In this document: one piece after another, positions 45,522 to 57,400 of the stretch
How positions within the stretch are numbered: position 1 is the stretch's first letter
Layout of the letters: every line of letters begins with the position of its first letter
Assembly: GCA_023627715.1 (NCBI GenBank)
Contig: JAMAHW010000078.1
Coordinates: forward strand, 1 to 64,000
Origin: Periconia sp. R9002
Lineage: Eukaryota > Ascomycota > Dothideomycetes > Pleosporales > Periconiaceae
Direction: 5' to 3'
Length of the DNA: 64,000 nucleotides
The notes under the pieces: model-generated
What the model was told of the DNA's origin: nothing
Seen by the model: only the letters and a program-made list of their open reading frames with translations
The model's database searches: none
Position numbers and translations under genes: made by a program

Positions 45522-46918
45522 TCTGCAGGTCAAGACCGAAGCACAATAGTTTCAAAGCTGAGTAGCTGCACAGCACTCAATTTCTATCGTTGAGGTGATG
45601 TTCGCAAGAACTACCTAGATCGTGTCGCAAAGATGAAGTCCACGCACGGCTGAGCGAAAGCGCTAAAATATCACCTGCGTACACTAAGCGTCAGCATGCA
45701 GGCACATGAAGGTAAGATTGAAAATCTCAACCCACCGCGGAAAGTGGGGGTTAATCTAGGTTTCCCTCTGGGGCAATGGACAAAATTACCGACGACACTC
45801 TGGGCATTGATGATGGCGCCAGAGGCTTGCTGCGATCGAGTGCTGTCGCAATTTGTTGACATGAACTGTGGCTATTGCCAATGAGCGTAGAATGTCTTGA
45901 TTGATCACCACAGAGTATTTTTAATTGCCACAGACAAAAAAAGGTCTTTGAATGAAGGAAAATCTGGTTGATAACCACCCCGTGTAAGCTCGCTTATGAT
46001 ACTTGAGCTTTCATTCACTCAAGTGCTGTTATCCCTTCGTCTCTGCTATGCCTCGGGCGTTGAATATCGTGCTGGCGTCCATGATTGGCTGAATTCCCTG
46101 CCTACCTCAACCACTGTTCCCTCCTCGCTATCTCTCTTACGCCCCTCGAACCCCCTTCGCCTAATAGCCAGCGAAAATGCAAGTATCATCAACAGCCGTC
46201 ATCTCGTCGGAAACACCAATACTTGACGCCATCTTCGATTGAAGGATCGCCCTTCTAATTAGGACGCTTAAAGCCTGGCGCACTTTACACTGCTACATAG
46301 TCCTTCTATGGCGCCACGCACGCCCTATGTGTCTGCTCTCCCACATCGCTACAAGGCAACGAATTGGAAGGATTCCAGTCATGAACCATATACTTTGTCG
46401 CTGGCCTTGCTCCTGAACACATCCTTGCAGGCGCCCAACCGAACCATCGCACCATCAAAGCTATCAAAGGAGACAGTATCCATCGATCAACTGTCTACAT
46501 GGCCGAAGTCCTCGAATTCCCCCAAAGGTTGGTCGGAAATTGCCAAACCTCTAGGGACTTTTGGGACTGACTTTGCCACCAAGGGCGATGATCAAAACAA
46601 CTTCGCTAGAAGATACGATTGCTACAGAGAACCTTTGCCGCAGACATGCCTACTACCATCTTCTTGACGCGTTTTCGACTTGCTGCTTCTATAAGTGTAC
46701 GAAAAGATCCACGACTGCATTGTAGCTGCTGAATCTGTGGAACTACTCTTGCGGTTTCAAATAGATGCCTGAAATGCGCACTTACGCTCTCATAAAGTTA
46801 TATCTCGGCCCTGCTCTAGCCAATTTTCATATTCTACGTGGACACAGGTGCAAGATCTATTCTTAGATAATCAGCATCTGCTTATCAATCTAGAGCATGC
46901 GCGCTCACCGAAGTCTTT

Positions 46919-47712
46919 CTAGTTCGAGCATGCAGTGGGCTGTCGCAGGTCTGGGTAGAAGCCGCGATGGTACACTGCGGGATCAAGCCCAATATCCTTG
47001 GCAGTGCTGATGGCCCTCACCATTGAGTTGATGTGGCCTGGTGAATGATAAAGATTAACGATTCTGGTCCTGTTCTCCAAGCTGCATTCAAGTCTGCCAG
47101 GCGTATGAGATAAGAGAATTCACCTATGCAAGCGGTCTTTTCTATCAAGGAGGAGATGCAAAAGATATGTTTTTCACCCACTCGACCAAAGGCCCCCGCC
47201 TCAGCTGTGCTGGCCTCGAAACAGTTTCGAGTTTTCGAGAATTTTACAGGCGCAAAACTTGTTTGGTTAAATTGGAAAATTGCATTTTATTCGCGCGTAC
47301 ATCTATACAAGCCACACTCATCTTTCTCATCATGCTCATCAAAAATGTTCTCTTCTTCATACTTTCGTGACTTATCTTGAATGAGACAGTGTATACTCTG
47401 CTTTTCCCTTGTTGCTATTGCACACCACTTTCCAAGAAAGCTTATCAAGCCGTCCTCCCACCGGTCAAGTCCTTGAAATATATGTGATATATTGCATGAT
47501 CTAAACGGTGACTGCATAGAAGGCTACGGCCAATCTCCAAATGAGACAGGGGCAGATAGCTTAAAAGAGATGGTGTGAAACGGGAAGTTTGCCTCTTTCG
47601 AACTACATAAACGATGAATACGGGTGGGGATTGCTAGATATGTCACAGGATCACATTCACCCACCTGTAGCATACCGCAGGAAAGAATCCACTTATCCAG
47701 TGGTCTTGGCAT
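46919..47712 (-). pseudogene. Fragments of an unrecognised gene
   Basis: Minus-strand frames carry several convincing protein-like stretches that do not join cleanly: PRPLDKWILSCGMLQ, then GLDRWEDGLISFLGKWCAIA, then CIGEFSYLIRLADLNAAW, and in another frame NLYHSPGHINSMVRAI followed by GLDPAVYHRGFYPDL before a stop at 46919. Frame changes without good splice sites suggest decay, but a correct multi-exon model might exist. The family is not recognised. Confidence 0.3.
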
Positions 47713-48356
47713 TATGTTCTGGATTCAGCTGAAGGCTTTTCTACGTATCTTTCAGAAAGAAGGTGGAACAATTGACAGCGTCGGTGGACCATCGATAGAT
47801 ATAGTTTAAGAAGCTTTCGAGCGTGTTTTGTCGCACCCGGTCCAGTAGTCGAGATCGAGTGTCAAGGAGCCGAAAGTTCATATTTCACACCAATAACAAA
47901 GCACAATACTTCGCAACGTGTTTCACGATCTGAGAACTTTGCGAGCTGTTGGACTGACGGGCTGCTATTGGAGTCTTCACCTCGTAAATAAGACCTTAAT
48001 AGGGAAAGTACATCTCGCAAACACACATTCTCGAAAGAAAAAGCTAGATTCAGATAAGCCTTCCAAGACTACACAACTCTTAACTTTATCACAGTGATCA
48101 GTCGATGAATGTAGCTCGGAGACGTAAACTCCGCAACGCTTCTGCCCTGGAAGGAAGCTTGAAGCATCGAATCGCCCCATTTTCTTGATCTGGAAGAAAC
48201 CCCTGAACCCTTTTTTAACTCCATTTTTTCCTATTCGCTGCGCTGATAACGGCCAGATAGCATGCTGAAGCGAATAAGCTCGAATTATTGAGCGGGGTAG
48301 ATGCGATCCCACCCTGGGAGCCTCGTATTCCCGATCAGGAATGCGAGGAAGAACGA

Positions 48357-48365
48357 TGTATAAAG
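48357..48365 (+). promoter_or_regulatory. TATA-like element of transporter gene
   Basis: TGTATAAAG lies about 105 bp upstream of the ATG at 48469 and is followed by a T-rich leader. Position and motif fit a core promoter. Confidence 0.4.
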
Positions 48366-48468
48366 TGAACATGTAGATCTTTCACTTTTTGGGGTTGAGC
48401 TTTTCGGAAGCATCCGACTCACACTACGCGTTTGTGCAGTGGTTTTTGTTTCTACCAACGTTGCCAAA

Positions 48469-50376
48469 ATGAATGCGAACGATCAGCAGACGCTGTCCCA
48501 AGCCGCGCGGCACGAGAAGCGCGCAATCAATACTGTGGAGCAGGTCATATCCTATGCTGACGAGGAAACTAAACATGATGGCCATGAAAAAGCTGATCAT
48601 ACTGGTGCACTCGAGAAGACTGACCCCCAGGAAATTGCTCTCGTGCGCAAGATTGATGGGAGGCTTATGGTATTTGACATTCGAACTTCCCCATGGGATC
48701 AATTCTCTAATAATTTCTCAGCCAATCCTCTTCACAATGTACTTTCTTGTACGCGTCAACCGAATGCTCACGGCAGGACTGTATAAGTAACGACTTCGCG
48801 TAGAACTACGTTGATAGAAATGCAATTGCCCAAGCTCGATTGAACCATTTGGAAAAGGATCTGGGTATGACTGGGGTTCAATTCAACACTACAGTTAGCA
48901 TGTAAGTTGTCTAATTTGGGAAGATCATGTCTGAAACTAACGATGAAGCCTGTTCGTGGGATACGTGCTTATGCAGGTCCCCTCCAACATGCTTATCACC
49001 CGCGTCAAGCCGGGAATGTACATGAGCACGTGGATGATGATTTGGGCTGTAGTATCCGCCTGCTCCGGTTTGGTAAAAAGTTACCAAGGTCTTGTTGTTT
49101 GTCGCTTCTTTCTAGGTGTCACTGAAGCTCCGGTAAGATTATTGCCCTCTATTAGCAGATTCGAATTTTGATTGACACGAGAAATAGTTTTATCCTGGTG
49201 GACTGTACATGCTTTCTATCTTTTATACGAGAAAGGAAGTTGCCACTCGCATTGCTTTGCTGTACTCTGCTCAAATCCTGGCTACCGGTTTTGCGGTAAG
49301 CAGCTAAACCCTCGAGATAATTTATCTGACATGAGATCGAAGGGACTGATAGCAGCCGGGGTATTTGATGGTATGGACAAATTGCGGGGTCTCTCCGGCT
49401 GGAAATGGCTATTCATCATGCAAGTGACGCGACGCAAAGAGACAAACTATTCTAACAAGAGGTAGCGAAGGCTCAATAACTGGCGTGGTAGCTTTTTTCG
49501 GCTTCTGGCTTCTACCTAATACCCCTCTCACAACCAGCTGGCTCACCCAACATGAACGAGAGATGGCCCACGCACGCATGGAACGTGATAGAGTGGGAAA
49601 CGGGCTAGGGGATGTCAACATGATGGAGGGACTGAAACAAGCCTGCAAGGACAAGAAAACCTGGATCTTTTGTCTTATGCAGATGTTCCATTTTGGCGGT
49701 AATTCATTCAATTCTTTTTTCCCAACGTAAGCGACCCGCCCCGAACCTCCACCGAGCTATCGAGAGTTATCTGACCAGTTTCACACCAGCATTGTCAAGA
49801 CACTTGGCTTCAATCGCACGATAACCCTCGTTTTGACTTGTCCGCCCTTTCTCTTCGCCACAGCAACAAGCCTTCTAATAGGCTGGAACTCTGGCCGCGT
49901 ACACGAGCGCACGTGGCACATAACTTGCGGTTTCATCGTTGCTATCATTGGGTTCGTGACTGCTGCGAGCAATCTTACCACAGCAGGGCGCTACACTGCA
50001 TGCTTTATCTTCCCTGCTGGGTCGTATTCTGTGAACTCTGTCCTCATAGGATGGGCATCCAGCACATTAGGTCAGACCAAAGAGAAGAAAGCTGTACGTT
50101 GACCCACCTAATTGTGACACAATTGAATGATGCTAATATCATTAAATGCAGGTCGGCCTCGCTATTATGAACGTGGGAGGTCAAATTGGGTACATCTATG
50201 GGGCATACTTGTGGCCAAAATCAGACGAGCCGCGTTATGGGATTGGGTTCGGCGCATCTGCTGGCCATGCGCTCTGCGCCATTGCTTGCGCGTGGACAAT
50301 TCGGCACATGCTTGTTCAGGAGAACGAGAAGATTAGGGAGTCTGCGACAGAGGCTGTCAATCTGCACGGATATTGA
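48469..50376 (+). CDS. Anion:cation symporter (ACS)-family transporter, nine exons
   Basis: Exons 48469-48669, 48722-48748, 48804-48901, 48949-49132, 49188-49295, 49343-49419, 49466-49726, 49790-50093 and 50152-50376 encode 494 aa. Exon 2 is only 27 nt (PILFTMYFL). Intron 6 (49420-49465, 46 nt) appears to use a GC donor (GCAAGT) with branch TTCTAAC; only this restores the family sequence KWLFIIEGSITGVV. The Dal5/allantoate-permease type signature is visible: VRKIDGRLMPIL, NYVDRNAIAQARL, VGYVLMQVPSNM, GVTEAPFYPGGLYM and WKWLFIIEG. About 12 helices are expected in the plasma membrane. Substrates in this family are small carboxylates such as allantoate, pantothenate or biotin precursors; none can be assigned here. 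Confidence 0.9.
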
Positions 50377-52062
50377 ATCAGCTCAGCTCTCAGAGACGTA
50401 ATTGATCTTCAAGGATGAAATTGGATTTCGCAATATTTAGGAATTTATTGGGCTTGAAGCGGTATGGGTGCCAGTATGGTGACATGCTAGACGGATTTGG
50501 AATCCTTTGTGGTTGTACCGCGCGCTTCTATTGTAAATTTCCATGGCCATTCGCCCTTCCTGCTTTGGTCGCCTATTCTTCTTGTCATATTTAAATCAGT
50601 CCTAATGATAGCTGTTTCTACAGCCTCAAGAAAAGTTATCTAGTTCATCATCAGTGTTCGTCTCCAGCATGATCAATACAGCAATTCTGTCAGGTTTTGG
50701 AAAAGAGGTTATCGCTTCTCACGCAAAACACCGTCAGTAGACTTATTGCTACCCTTACCTCCAGAATGAAGCGTTTGATGTACTTCTCACCTCTCATTTT
50801 GCCTAGCAAGTGAGGAGGGTAATAGCGGTGTGGAGGGGTAGCATTTACTGTAGGGCGCCAGCAGACGTACAGAAGTGGTCAAGCACTCTCAATCTAGATA
50901 GCCTCCCCCGCGTTATCTACGGCCAAAAATCCAAGAAATGCTGTACATAAATCCTACCAGTCTCTTCAATAGATCTTGGTCTATCACAGCTCGATGGCAT
51001 AAGAAATAAGCATGCATCTCTCTAGGCGTACCGCACATTGGGGTGCCAAAGATTGGTAGATCGGCTAAACCTTGTCCTTGTATAGAGATCAGAACTTGGA
51101 CCGTTCACCTCCGTTTGATACAATTAGTCAATTGCTACTCAGTAAACTGACTTCTCGATCTTTCGGCTTCCTGATTTGCGAACTTTTTGTATGAAGAGTA
51201 GAACTTCGAGTTTATCGTACTATATGTCGTGAGCAAATAGTCATTCGTCGCTGTGCGCATCACCACACACTATCGACACGATGCAGCTGAACTAACAACA
51301 CGCCAAAACGGAGAGAAATTCTCCCTAGTATGGGTTACCCATCCTTTATGTCCCAACTCTAGTGTCGAAGGAGCACCTCCGTTTCTAGCACCTCCATTTC
51401 AAGAGACGCACGCACTCAATATCTGTCATGTCAACTACCACAATTAGTAGAGACACGCACCCAATCAACTGTTTCCAAACAAGTTCAGTCTTGTATCGCG
51501 CCTATGCTTTGATTATCAGAACATCTAGGTCATTAAATTCGCCTGAAAATAGGAACATATAAGTAAGTTACGAAGAGTTCAAGACAACTTAGCGTTAGAA
51601 AGAAAACCCTCACCGAGTTACTCAATAAGTTAGCTAACATATTCACCATTCAATAGGTCACTACCTTGATCTCCAAAGCCCTTACAGCCATATGCGTCGT
51701 TACCCTACCCATCGAAGCGAGCCAATCACAGCCCACAAAGCTCCGCGGGGCAAGTACACCACCATCGTCATCCACCCCTCCACCAACATACCATCAATAC
51801 CACACCCACACACGCTTAAATGCGCCCCCAATTTACCCTTTGCTTAATCTAACCTCCAATTCATCATACCCCAGCCGTTTCTCTTTTTGTGAGTTGACCG
51901 AATTGCCTAACGGAGTAACTCTACCTACATACCGTTCAAAAGAAAAAACGTCATACATATCGACCCCTCTCCTCTCAACAAACCTCGCAAACGCCCACCA
52001 TCTCCTTCCTCTCCTCCTCTTTCCAAACAAACTCTCAAAGTCATAAGCACAAACACGCAAAC
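50377..52062. other. Intergenic, no gene recognised
   Basis: About 1.7 kb between the transporter and the MocA-type oxidoreductase, transcribed in the same direction. Frames at 51666-52046 run into the promoter of the next gene and have no motif. Confidence 0.5.
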
Positions 52063-53347
52063 ATGCCAGATCAACCCATCCCCATAGCCCTAGTCGGCTC
52101 CGGCATCTTCGCGCGCGAAGAGCACCTCCCCGCGATCCTCGCGGCCTCGTCCTCGCTGAAGCTCGTCGCCATCTACTCGCGCAGTCTGAACTCCGCAACG
52201 GCGCTAGCGGAGCAGGCGAAGAAAGATGATGGTGTTGACGATGTGGAGGTGTATAGTGATGATGGGGGGAAAGGAGGGTACGAGGATTTGTTGAAGAAAG
52301 AGGGGTTGATGGGTGTTGTTATTGCGTGAGTCTTTTTGTTTCCTTATTAAAAAGGAGCTTCGTTGTTTTTGAGGAAAGAAAATTTTGGGTTTGAGGAGAA
52401 TGAGATACATCGCATTGGGAAAACTCGTTGGAAAAAAGAGCGCGAAAAAGGGAGAGAAAAGAGGAGGTTTGCCTATATCACTATCACATTTTCTATCCTT
52501 CCACACACGCAAAACGCTAGCTAACCATTGATACCAACGAACCTGCAGTCTCCCGATCCTGGCACAACCAACCTACATCCGCAAAGCGCTCGAGGCCGGC
52601 AAGCACGTACTAGCCGAGAAGCCCATCGCAAAGGACGTCGCGACCGCAACAGAACTGACTTCATGGTACCGCAACAACTTCTCCAACGGCCCGACCTTCA
52701 GCATCGCCGAGAACTTCCGCTTCCTTGACTCATACCTCTACGCCTCAGAACAGATCGCCAGTCTCGGGCGCGTGCTGGGATTCCGGGTGCGGGTACATAA
52801 TCTCGTCCAGCCGGGGGGCAAGTACTTCGAGACGGCATGGCGCAAGAAGCCCGAGTATCAGGGCGGATTTCTGCTCGACGGTGGCGTGCACTTTGTTGCG
52901 GGGACGCGACTCGTGTTGGGTGGTGCGGGTGTCAAACCGGTAAAGACAAGCGCATTCACGGCGCAATTGCAGGAACATCTCCCGCCGGTCGATACCGTGG
53001 ATGCGACGGTGCAATTGAGCAATGGGGCCTCGGGGACGATTTCGTTGTCGTTTGGCACGACGTTTAGCGGGAGTGAGTACGCGTTCGCATGCGAGAAGGG
53101 TATAGTGACGGTGTCGAGGGGGAAGGTTACGGTCAAGAGGAATGGGGAGGAGGAGGAGGTGAAAAATCATCCGGATGAGGGGAGTGGTGTCAAGCAGGAG
53201 ATTGCGGCGTGGGGGAAGGCGCTGCAGGAGGGAAAGGAGAATAAGAGGCAAAGCCCAGAAGAGGCACTGGCTGACCTCGAGTTGCTGGAGGCGATGCTTC
53301 AGAGTGGAGAGAAGGGCGGCGTGTCTGTGGATCTCCAGCGCACCTGA
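52063..53347 (+). CDS. Gfo/Idh/MocA-family NAD(P)-dependent oxidoreductase
   Basis: Exons 52063-52325 and 52549-53347 encode 353 aa. The intron is unusually long for this window (223 nt; GTGAGT...CTGCAG). The N-terminus is a Rossmann fold, IALVGSGIFAREEHLPAIL, with the family's His-x-Pro. The exon 2 start holds AGKHVLAEKPIA, where the EKP lysine is the catalytic/cofactor-binding residue of the family. A conserved downstream GGFLLDGGVHFVAGTRLVL includes the Asp-x-x-x-His pair used in catalysis. The C-terminal half is the family's mixed beta-sheet domain. These enzymes oxidise or reduce sugars, inositols or related diols in the cytosol; the substrate is unknown. Length fits the family. Confidence 0.9.
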
Positions 53348-53441
53348 TGGTCATTGTAGACGTTTGACGAGCAATGGACTGTTCGTGTTTTGCTCGTGGG
53401 ATACATTTCTCTATTTTTTTCTTATTTAAGAAAGATTAATT

Positions 53442-54845
53442 TCATCCAGCTGCACTAGCTGCTACCGGCTCTTCTATTGGCGCAGAGCCAGTCTGCGCTG
53501 CCTTGTCTTCACCGTCCTCCAAGCCCAATTTACCCAAGTCAACGGCGAGCGGATCAGACTCTTTGGTGGGCTCGGTAGCACCCTCATAGCCAGGGGGTGG
53601 AAGCGCCCAGTCCGGCAAGCCCGTTTGGTAGTCCCAATTGCCATCCTGACAATAGTATCGCCTCGCGTGAAGATAGATTCCGAGCTCGTGCGCGCCAGGG
53701 TCGCTGTACAAAGGCGTGTCGCAGATGTCGCACGTCTTCCCCGTCATTTTCTCGGCCCTCCTCTTGTTGTACTGATCCACCAGCTCATCATGGTAGGCAA
53801 CTGCATCGGCCACCTCCTCCTTGCCCATTCGCGAGAGACGAGTCACGATGTCGTCCTCGTTTTCCTCCTCTGTGCCGCCTTTTCCAAGCGATGGGCCGAA
53901 GACACGCTGGTTCGCGTAGATGGGATCGTTCGAGATGGGGTGGCCGAGAAACTGGAGGTGTACGCGTAGTTGGTGGGTGCGGCCTGTTACGGGAAAACAG
54001 CGGACGATTGAATAGCCGCGTAATTTCTTCCAAGCCATGCCGTCGTTTTCTCCTGCCTCCTCGCCTTCCTTTTGTACCCCCTCCTGCTGCTTCCCCTTAG
54101 GAGGGTAGTATGCTAGACGTTTGAACACGGTCAGCGCTTCCTTGCCGTTGGCCCGCACGCGGTTCAGGCCGAGTTTGGGGCTGATTTGGAGGATGGGCTT
54201 TTCGCAGACGACTTCGCCTTCAGGGAATTCGCCCAGCACTCGCGTTATATATTCCTTCTTCACCGTTCTCTCGCGGATTTGGGCACTCATTTTCTCCGCG
54301 GCTTGGGGGTGTTTCCCAATGAACATGATGCCGCTGGTTAGTCTATCGAGACGATTGCAAGGTAGTGGATTCCAGCCGTACCCGCGGTCGGCACGCATGA
54401 TTTCGATGACGGAGTTGTGGCGGTAGCGACCTGCCGGGTGCACAGGCAGACCGGCGGGCTTGTTGATTACGATCATGTCGTCGTCTTCGTGGACTATGCC
54501 GATGGGCTGAGCGGAGCTGGGGGGTTCATGGCGGTGCATCGTGTGGGATATGATATCGCCATTGTTGATGATAGTGTCTGGCGACGCATCTTTCCCGTTG
54601 ACTACGACGCGGCCTTCGACGATGGCCTTTCTGTAGTACTCTTCTGGGCGGTCGCGAAACTCACTGGCGAAGATGTCGAGAAGCTCCCGACCGCGCCATC
54701 GCTCCTTGCAGTATGTGTTGTATGTGAAGTGGTAGGGCTCCACCTTGCGCAGGCCATGTTCGAGATAGTATGGCGGTGGCCAAGGATCACAGGGCGTGAT
54801 GACGACGGGCGGCGGCTCCACGAAGGGGAAAGGGTCGTCGGGCAT
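53442..54845 (-). CDS. PUS9: tRNA pseudouridine synthase, RluA family (Pus9-like)
   Basis: An uninterrupted frame from ATG 54845 encodes 467 aa; the frame stays open to about 55004 without an earlier ATG, so an upstream exon is possible (an ATG at 55107 or 55062 could be joined through GTGACT...CGCCAG at 54969). The sequence YLEHGLRKVEPYHFTYNTYCKERWRGRELLDIF matches the Pus8/Pus9 N-terminal region, followed by an S4-like segment. The catalytic Asp lies in NRLDRLTSG. TGRTHQLRVHLQFLGHPISND is the family's conserved late motif. The C-terminus has CDICDTPLYSDP, a possible zinc pair. Such enzymes form pseudouridine 32 in cytosolic or mitochondrial tRNAs. The gene is divergent from the thioesterase at 55.3 kb. 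Confidence 0.9.
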   Translation of the reverse strand: MPDDPFPFVEPPPVVITPCDPWPPPYYLEHGLRKVEPYHFTYNTYCKERWRGRELLDIFASEFRDRPEEYYRKAIVEGRVVVNGKDASPDTIINNGDIISHTMHRHEPPSSAQPIGIVHEDDDMIVINKPAGLPVHPAGRYRHNSVIEIMRADRGYGWNPLPCNRLDRLTSGIMFIGKHPQAAEKMSAQIRERTVKKEYITRVLGEFPEGEVVCEKPILQISPKLGLNRVRANGKEALTVFKRLAYYPPKGKQQEGVQKEGEEAGENDGMAWKKLRGYSIVRCFPVTGRTHQLRVHLQFLGHPISNDPIYANQRVFGPSLGKGGTEEENEDDIVTRLSRMGKEEVADAVAYHDELVDQYNKRRAEKMTGKTCDICDTPLYSDPGAHELGIYLHARRYYCQDGNWDYQTGLPDWALPPPGYEGATEPTKESDPLAVDLGKLGLEDGEDKAAQTGSAPIEEPVAASAAG

Positions 54846-55156
54846 GGGCGTGACTGGCGAGTGCTTCTCGCACTTGTTGCGCGGCGGCGGTCGAGGAGGC
54901 GGCGGTGAGGTAGGGAGTGCGAGGAGAGCAATAGACCGTCTTGCAGGCGCAGCTGTGCGGCCCTGGCGAGCGAGGTGCGAGATGAGACGGGTGGAGACCG
55001 CCAACGTGGGTGAGGGGAGTGAATGGCGGAGTCACACGCTTGGAGGTGGGGTAAACGTTCATGTACAACAATTTTTTTGGGGTAAAAATCGCTGCACGAT
55101 GATGCATTCACTCGCCAAGTCACGCTAAGCCAGCGCAAGCTAGCGCTGCCCTACCA

Positions 55157-55196
55157 CCCGAACCGAACCGAACCGAGGCATCACATCGCATCGCAT
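55157..55196. repeat. CGAAC and CATCG microsatellites
   Basis: ACCCGAACCGAACCGAACCG is a run of about four CGAAC units, followed by CATCACATCGCATCGCATC. They sit in the shared promoter region of the divergent pseudouridine synthase and thioesterase genes. Confidence 0.7.
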
Positions 55197-55276
55197 CTTC
55201 TATTCATCTTGTCTCCCCTCAGTTCATTCTCTTTCGCTCTTTATTTCCTCTATCTTTCTGCACACATTAGTAGAAA

Positions 55277-55738
55277 ATGGCCGCAAATTCACTCAAGACA
55301 CGCATACGAAACGACTACAAATTCCACCTGGAATACCGCACGCGATGGAGCGACAACGACATGTACCACCACATGAACAACAGTGTCTACTACTACCTAT
55401 TTGATTCCATTGTAAACACATACCTTATTCAGCAATGCTCTCTTGACCCGCCCAGCTCATCTCAAATCGGCCTCGTTGTCCACTCGCATTGCGACTATTT
55501 CGCTCCAGTCGAATTCCCTGCTGTCGTCGACCTGGCTCTGCGCGTGAACAAGCTCGGCAAAAGCTCCGTCACCTATGAGATTGGCGTTTTTGAAAGAGGT
55601 GAAGAGCAAGTAAAGGCTGTTGGGGAATTTGTCCATGTCTTCGTGGATCGTGAGAGTCGGAAACCAGCCAAGCTTGGCATGGCGGATGCAGTCAAAGAGG
55701 GTTTGACCAAAATTGCAGTGGAAACACCGAAACTATGA
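55277..55738 (+). CDS. Hotdog-fold 4HBT-type thioesterase
   Basis: A single exon of 153 aa starts at the ATG at 55277 in a purine-rich context (AAAATGG). The conserved 4-hydroxybenzoyl-CoA thioesterase signature occurs near the N-terminus: RTRWSDNDMYHHMNNSVYYYLFDS, with the catalytic Asp in the D-N-D-M-Y-H-H-M-N-N motif. The following strands (VVHSHCDYFAPVEFPAVVDLALRVNKLGKSS) and GEFVHVFVDRESRKPAKL fit the fold. Such proteins cleave small acyl-CoA or aromatic-CoA thioesters as tetramers in the cytosol. Length is as expected for the family. It shares a 270-430 bp promoter with the pseudouridine synthase gene on the opposite strand. Confidence 0.9.
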   Translation: MAANSLKTRIRNDYKFHLEYRTRWSDNDMYHHMNNSVYYYLFDSIVNTYLIQQCSLDPPSSSQIGLVVHSHCDYFAPVEFPAVVDLALRVNKLGKSSVTYEIGVFERGEEQVKAVGEFVHVFVDRESRKPAKLGMADAVKEGLTKIAVETPKL

Positions 55739-56796
55739 GAACACGTGAGGACGTGATTTGTCCTATGCTTTATGCATACTCTGGCATCCTATCGAAGGAC
55801 GACGCGTGGGGGGACCTTGACACCTACAAGATACATGTCGGTTTGAATGCGCCGCGCATAACTACGCGAATAATTGCGCCCTATCAACGGTTCGAACGCA
55901 GATACATGCAAATGTGGGAGCATGAAAGTCGATTTGCGTGTTGGTTGGAGCCTGCATCCTCATTCTGCACTCCAAGTCTAGGCTCACCATCACTAGCGAA
56001 GCCAGCAGCAAATTCTGTAGACCTGACAGATAACAACAACATAAGCTGCGTGAAAGAACACGCAACGACATAATCTGCAAAAAGGCCAGTGTTGGTGGAT
56101 TCGCGAATTTTGTCCGTAGAGCAAGCCATCCAGCTTCGCTTCGATTTTCGCATTTCCGCTACAATGAAGGATGAGAATGTAATGAATCAGTCTGTACACA
56201 ACACTGAGTCTAGGTGAAGAATCTAGACCCGACATTCGCTGTCCAAAAATTCCGCAGGCTGAGACGCGCCACCTTCGAAAGCTCGTTTTGGGTCATGTGT
56301 AGCGAAATGTGGCACACCCGGGCTGAGCAAAACCGGAATCAGTAAGGCGGTGCTGACAACACGTTCACTTCGATTGGAGAAGACAATTAAGGTTGAGCAC
56401 AAGCTTCACAAATCAATATAGAAAAAGTCTTATATTTAGGACATGGGCGAGCAAAGCTGTGCATGACGACTGCGCTCCCTCGTGTCATCCTCGACTGCCG
56501 ATAATTTGATGTCGGCTAGGCTGCCGGCGGATGTTGGAACAGACGCCTCATCACATCTCACGTCGAGATTGCCGCTTTTTCACGCGTGATTGGCGTGGAG
56601 CTTTTTCACATCTCGTATTTGCGTATCTCAATATGCATCTCTCGCATGATGTATCGACATGCTACAACTCAACCCCTCGACTGCGTGGAGCAATCGTGTA
56701 CACTCAAATTACTAAGAACGGAATTTCCACAGTGAGAGCCAATATGCCAAATCAACAATGATAAGAAATAAGGAGTCATTGTAGCAATAGTCGTCA

Positions 56797-56870
56797 AATC
56801 ACTCGCGGTATTGTCACTAGTAGAGTGTCACAAAAGATGTACTCGGCTCCCCAAGGGACGTGTACACAAG
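56797..56870 (+). repeat. Third copy of the dispersed repeat
   Basis: AATCACTCGCGGTATTGTCACTAG followed by TGTCACA and GACGTGTACACAA resembles the copy at 24241-24310 in order and spacing, 32 kb away, with substitutions and a few small insertions or deletions. Confidence 0.5.
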
Positions 56871-57270
56871 ATCGAAAATGGTATATCAATAAGCACCTTA
56901 TGGAACAGTCGCCAGCACATCATGCAGCCCTGTTGCCTACCACCAACCCGGTCAATGTCACAACTGTGCGGCTTTTGCTTTAAAATCATACGGTCAGCTT
57001 CTGGAACGCCTGCGAAAAAGCACTATGGGAATAATGTGGCGCAAATCCGCGAAGTCCATATACACCATCTGGCCAGTGGTGAGGCGCAAGGCAGTCAGGT
57101 TCGTATAGCAGGTATCCACGAAGAGGGTCTAGAAATAGCACTCTAACATGTTCAACACGAACAAGCGTGGAGATACGTGCAATGCATTGAGGATGAGTTG
57201 GCGAGCTGAACGATGGGTCGGCGACTGGCCATCTTTCGCGTGTCACATCTCCGGATCACAGAGGAGCAAT

Positions 57271-57277
57271 ATATAAA
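57271..57277 (+). promoter_or_regulatory. TATA box of peroxidase gene
   Basis: ATATAAA lies 124 bp upstream of the ATG at 57401, followed by a pyrimidine-containing leader. Position fits a core promoter. Confidence 0.5.
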
Positions 57278-57400
57278 CATCTAAAAGCTTGGCCTCCCCG
57301 TCGGATATCTTCTCAGTGGACTATCTTGCCGGTGTGTAGACACATATTCCAAGTACTCATTTTGTCCATACACAGACTTGGCTTATCCTGGAAGCTCAAA

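Larger units (their letters stand above)
45522..48468. other. Intergenic with decayed or unresolved coding sequence
   Basis: About 2.9 kb. A 119-codon plus frame at 46308-46667 and a 76-codon frame at 45996-46226 look moderately protein-like but have no motif. Minus-strand fragments at 46919-47712 are listed separately. The right edge holds a TATA-like element of the transporter gene. Confidence 0.4.
55739..57400. other. Intergenic with a dispersed repeat and peroxidase promoter
   Basis: About 1.7 kb. It contains the third copy of the dispersed repeat (56797-56870) and, at the right, the TATA-like ATATAAA (57271-57277) of the peroxidase gene. Open frames at 55735-56073 and 56811-57146 show no motifs. 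Confidence 0.5.

Noticed and set aside
55735..56073. 112-codon frame after the hotdog thioesterase
   Set aside because: It starts at the thioesterase stop, has no motif and an irregular composition; probably chance.
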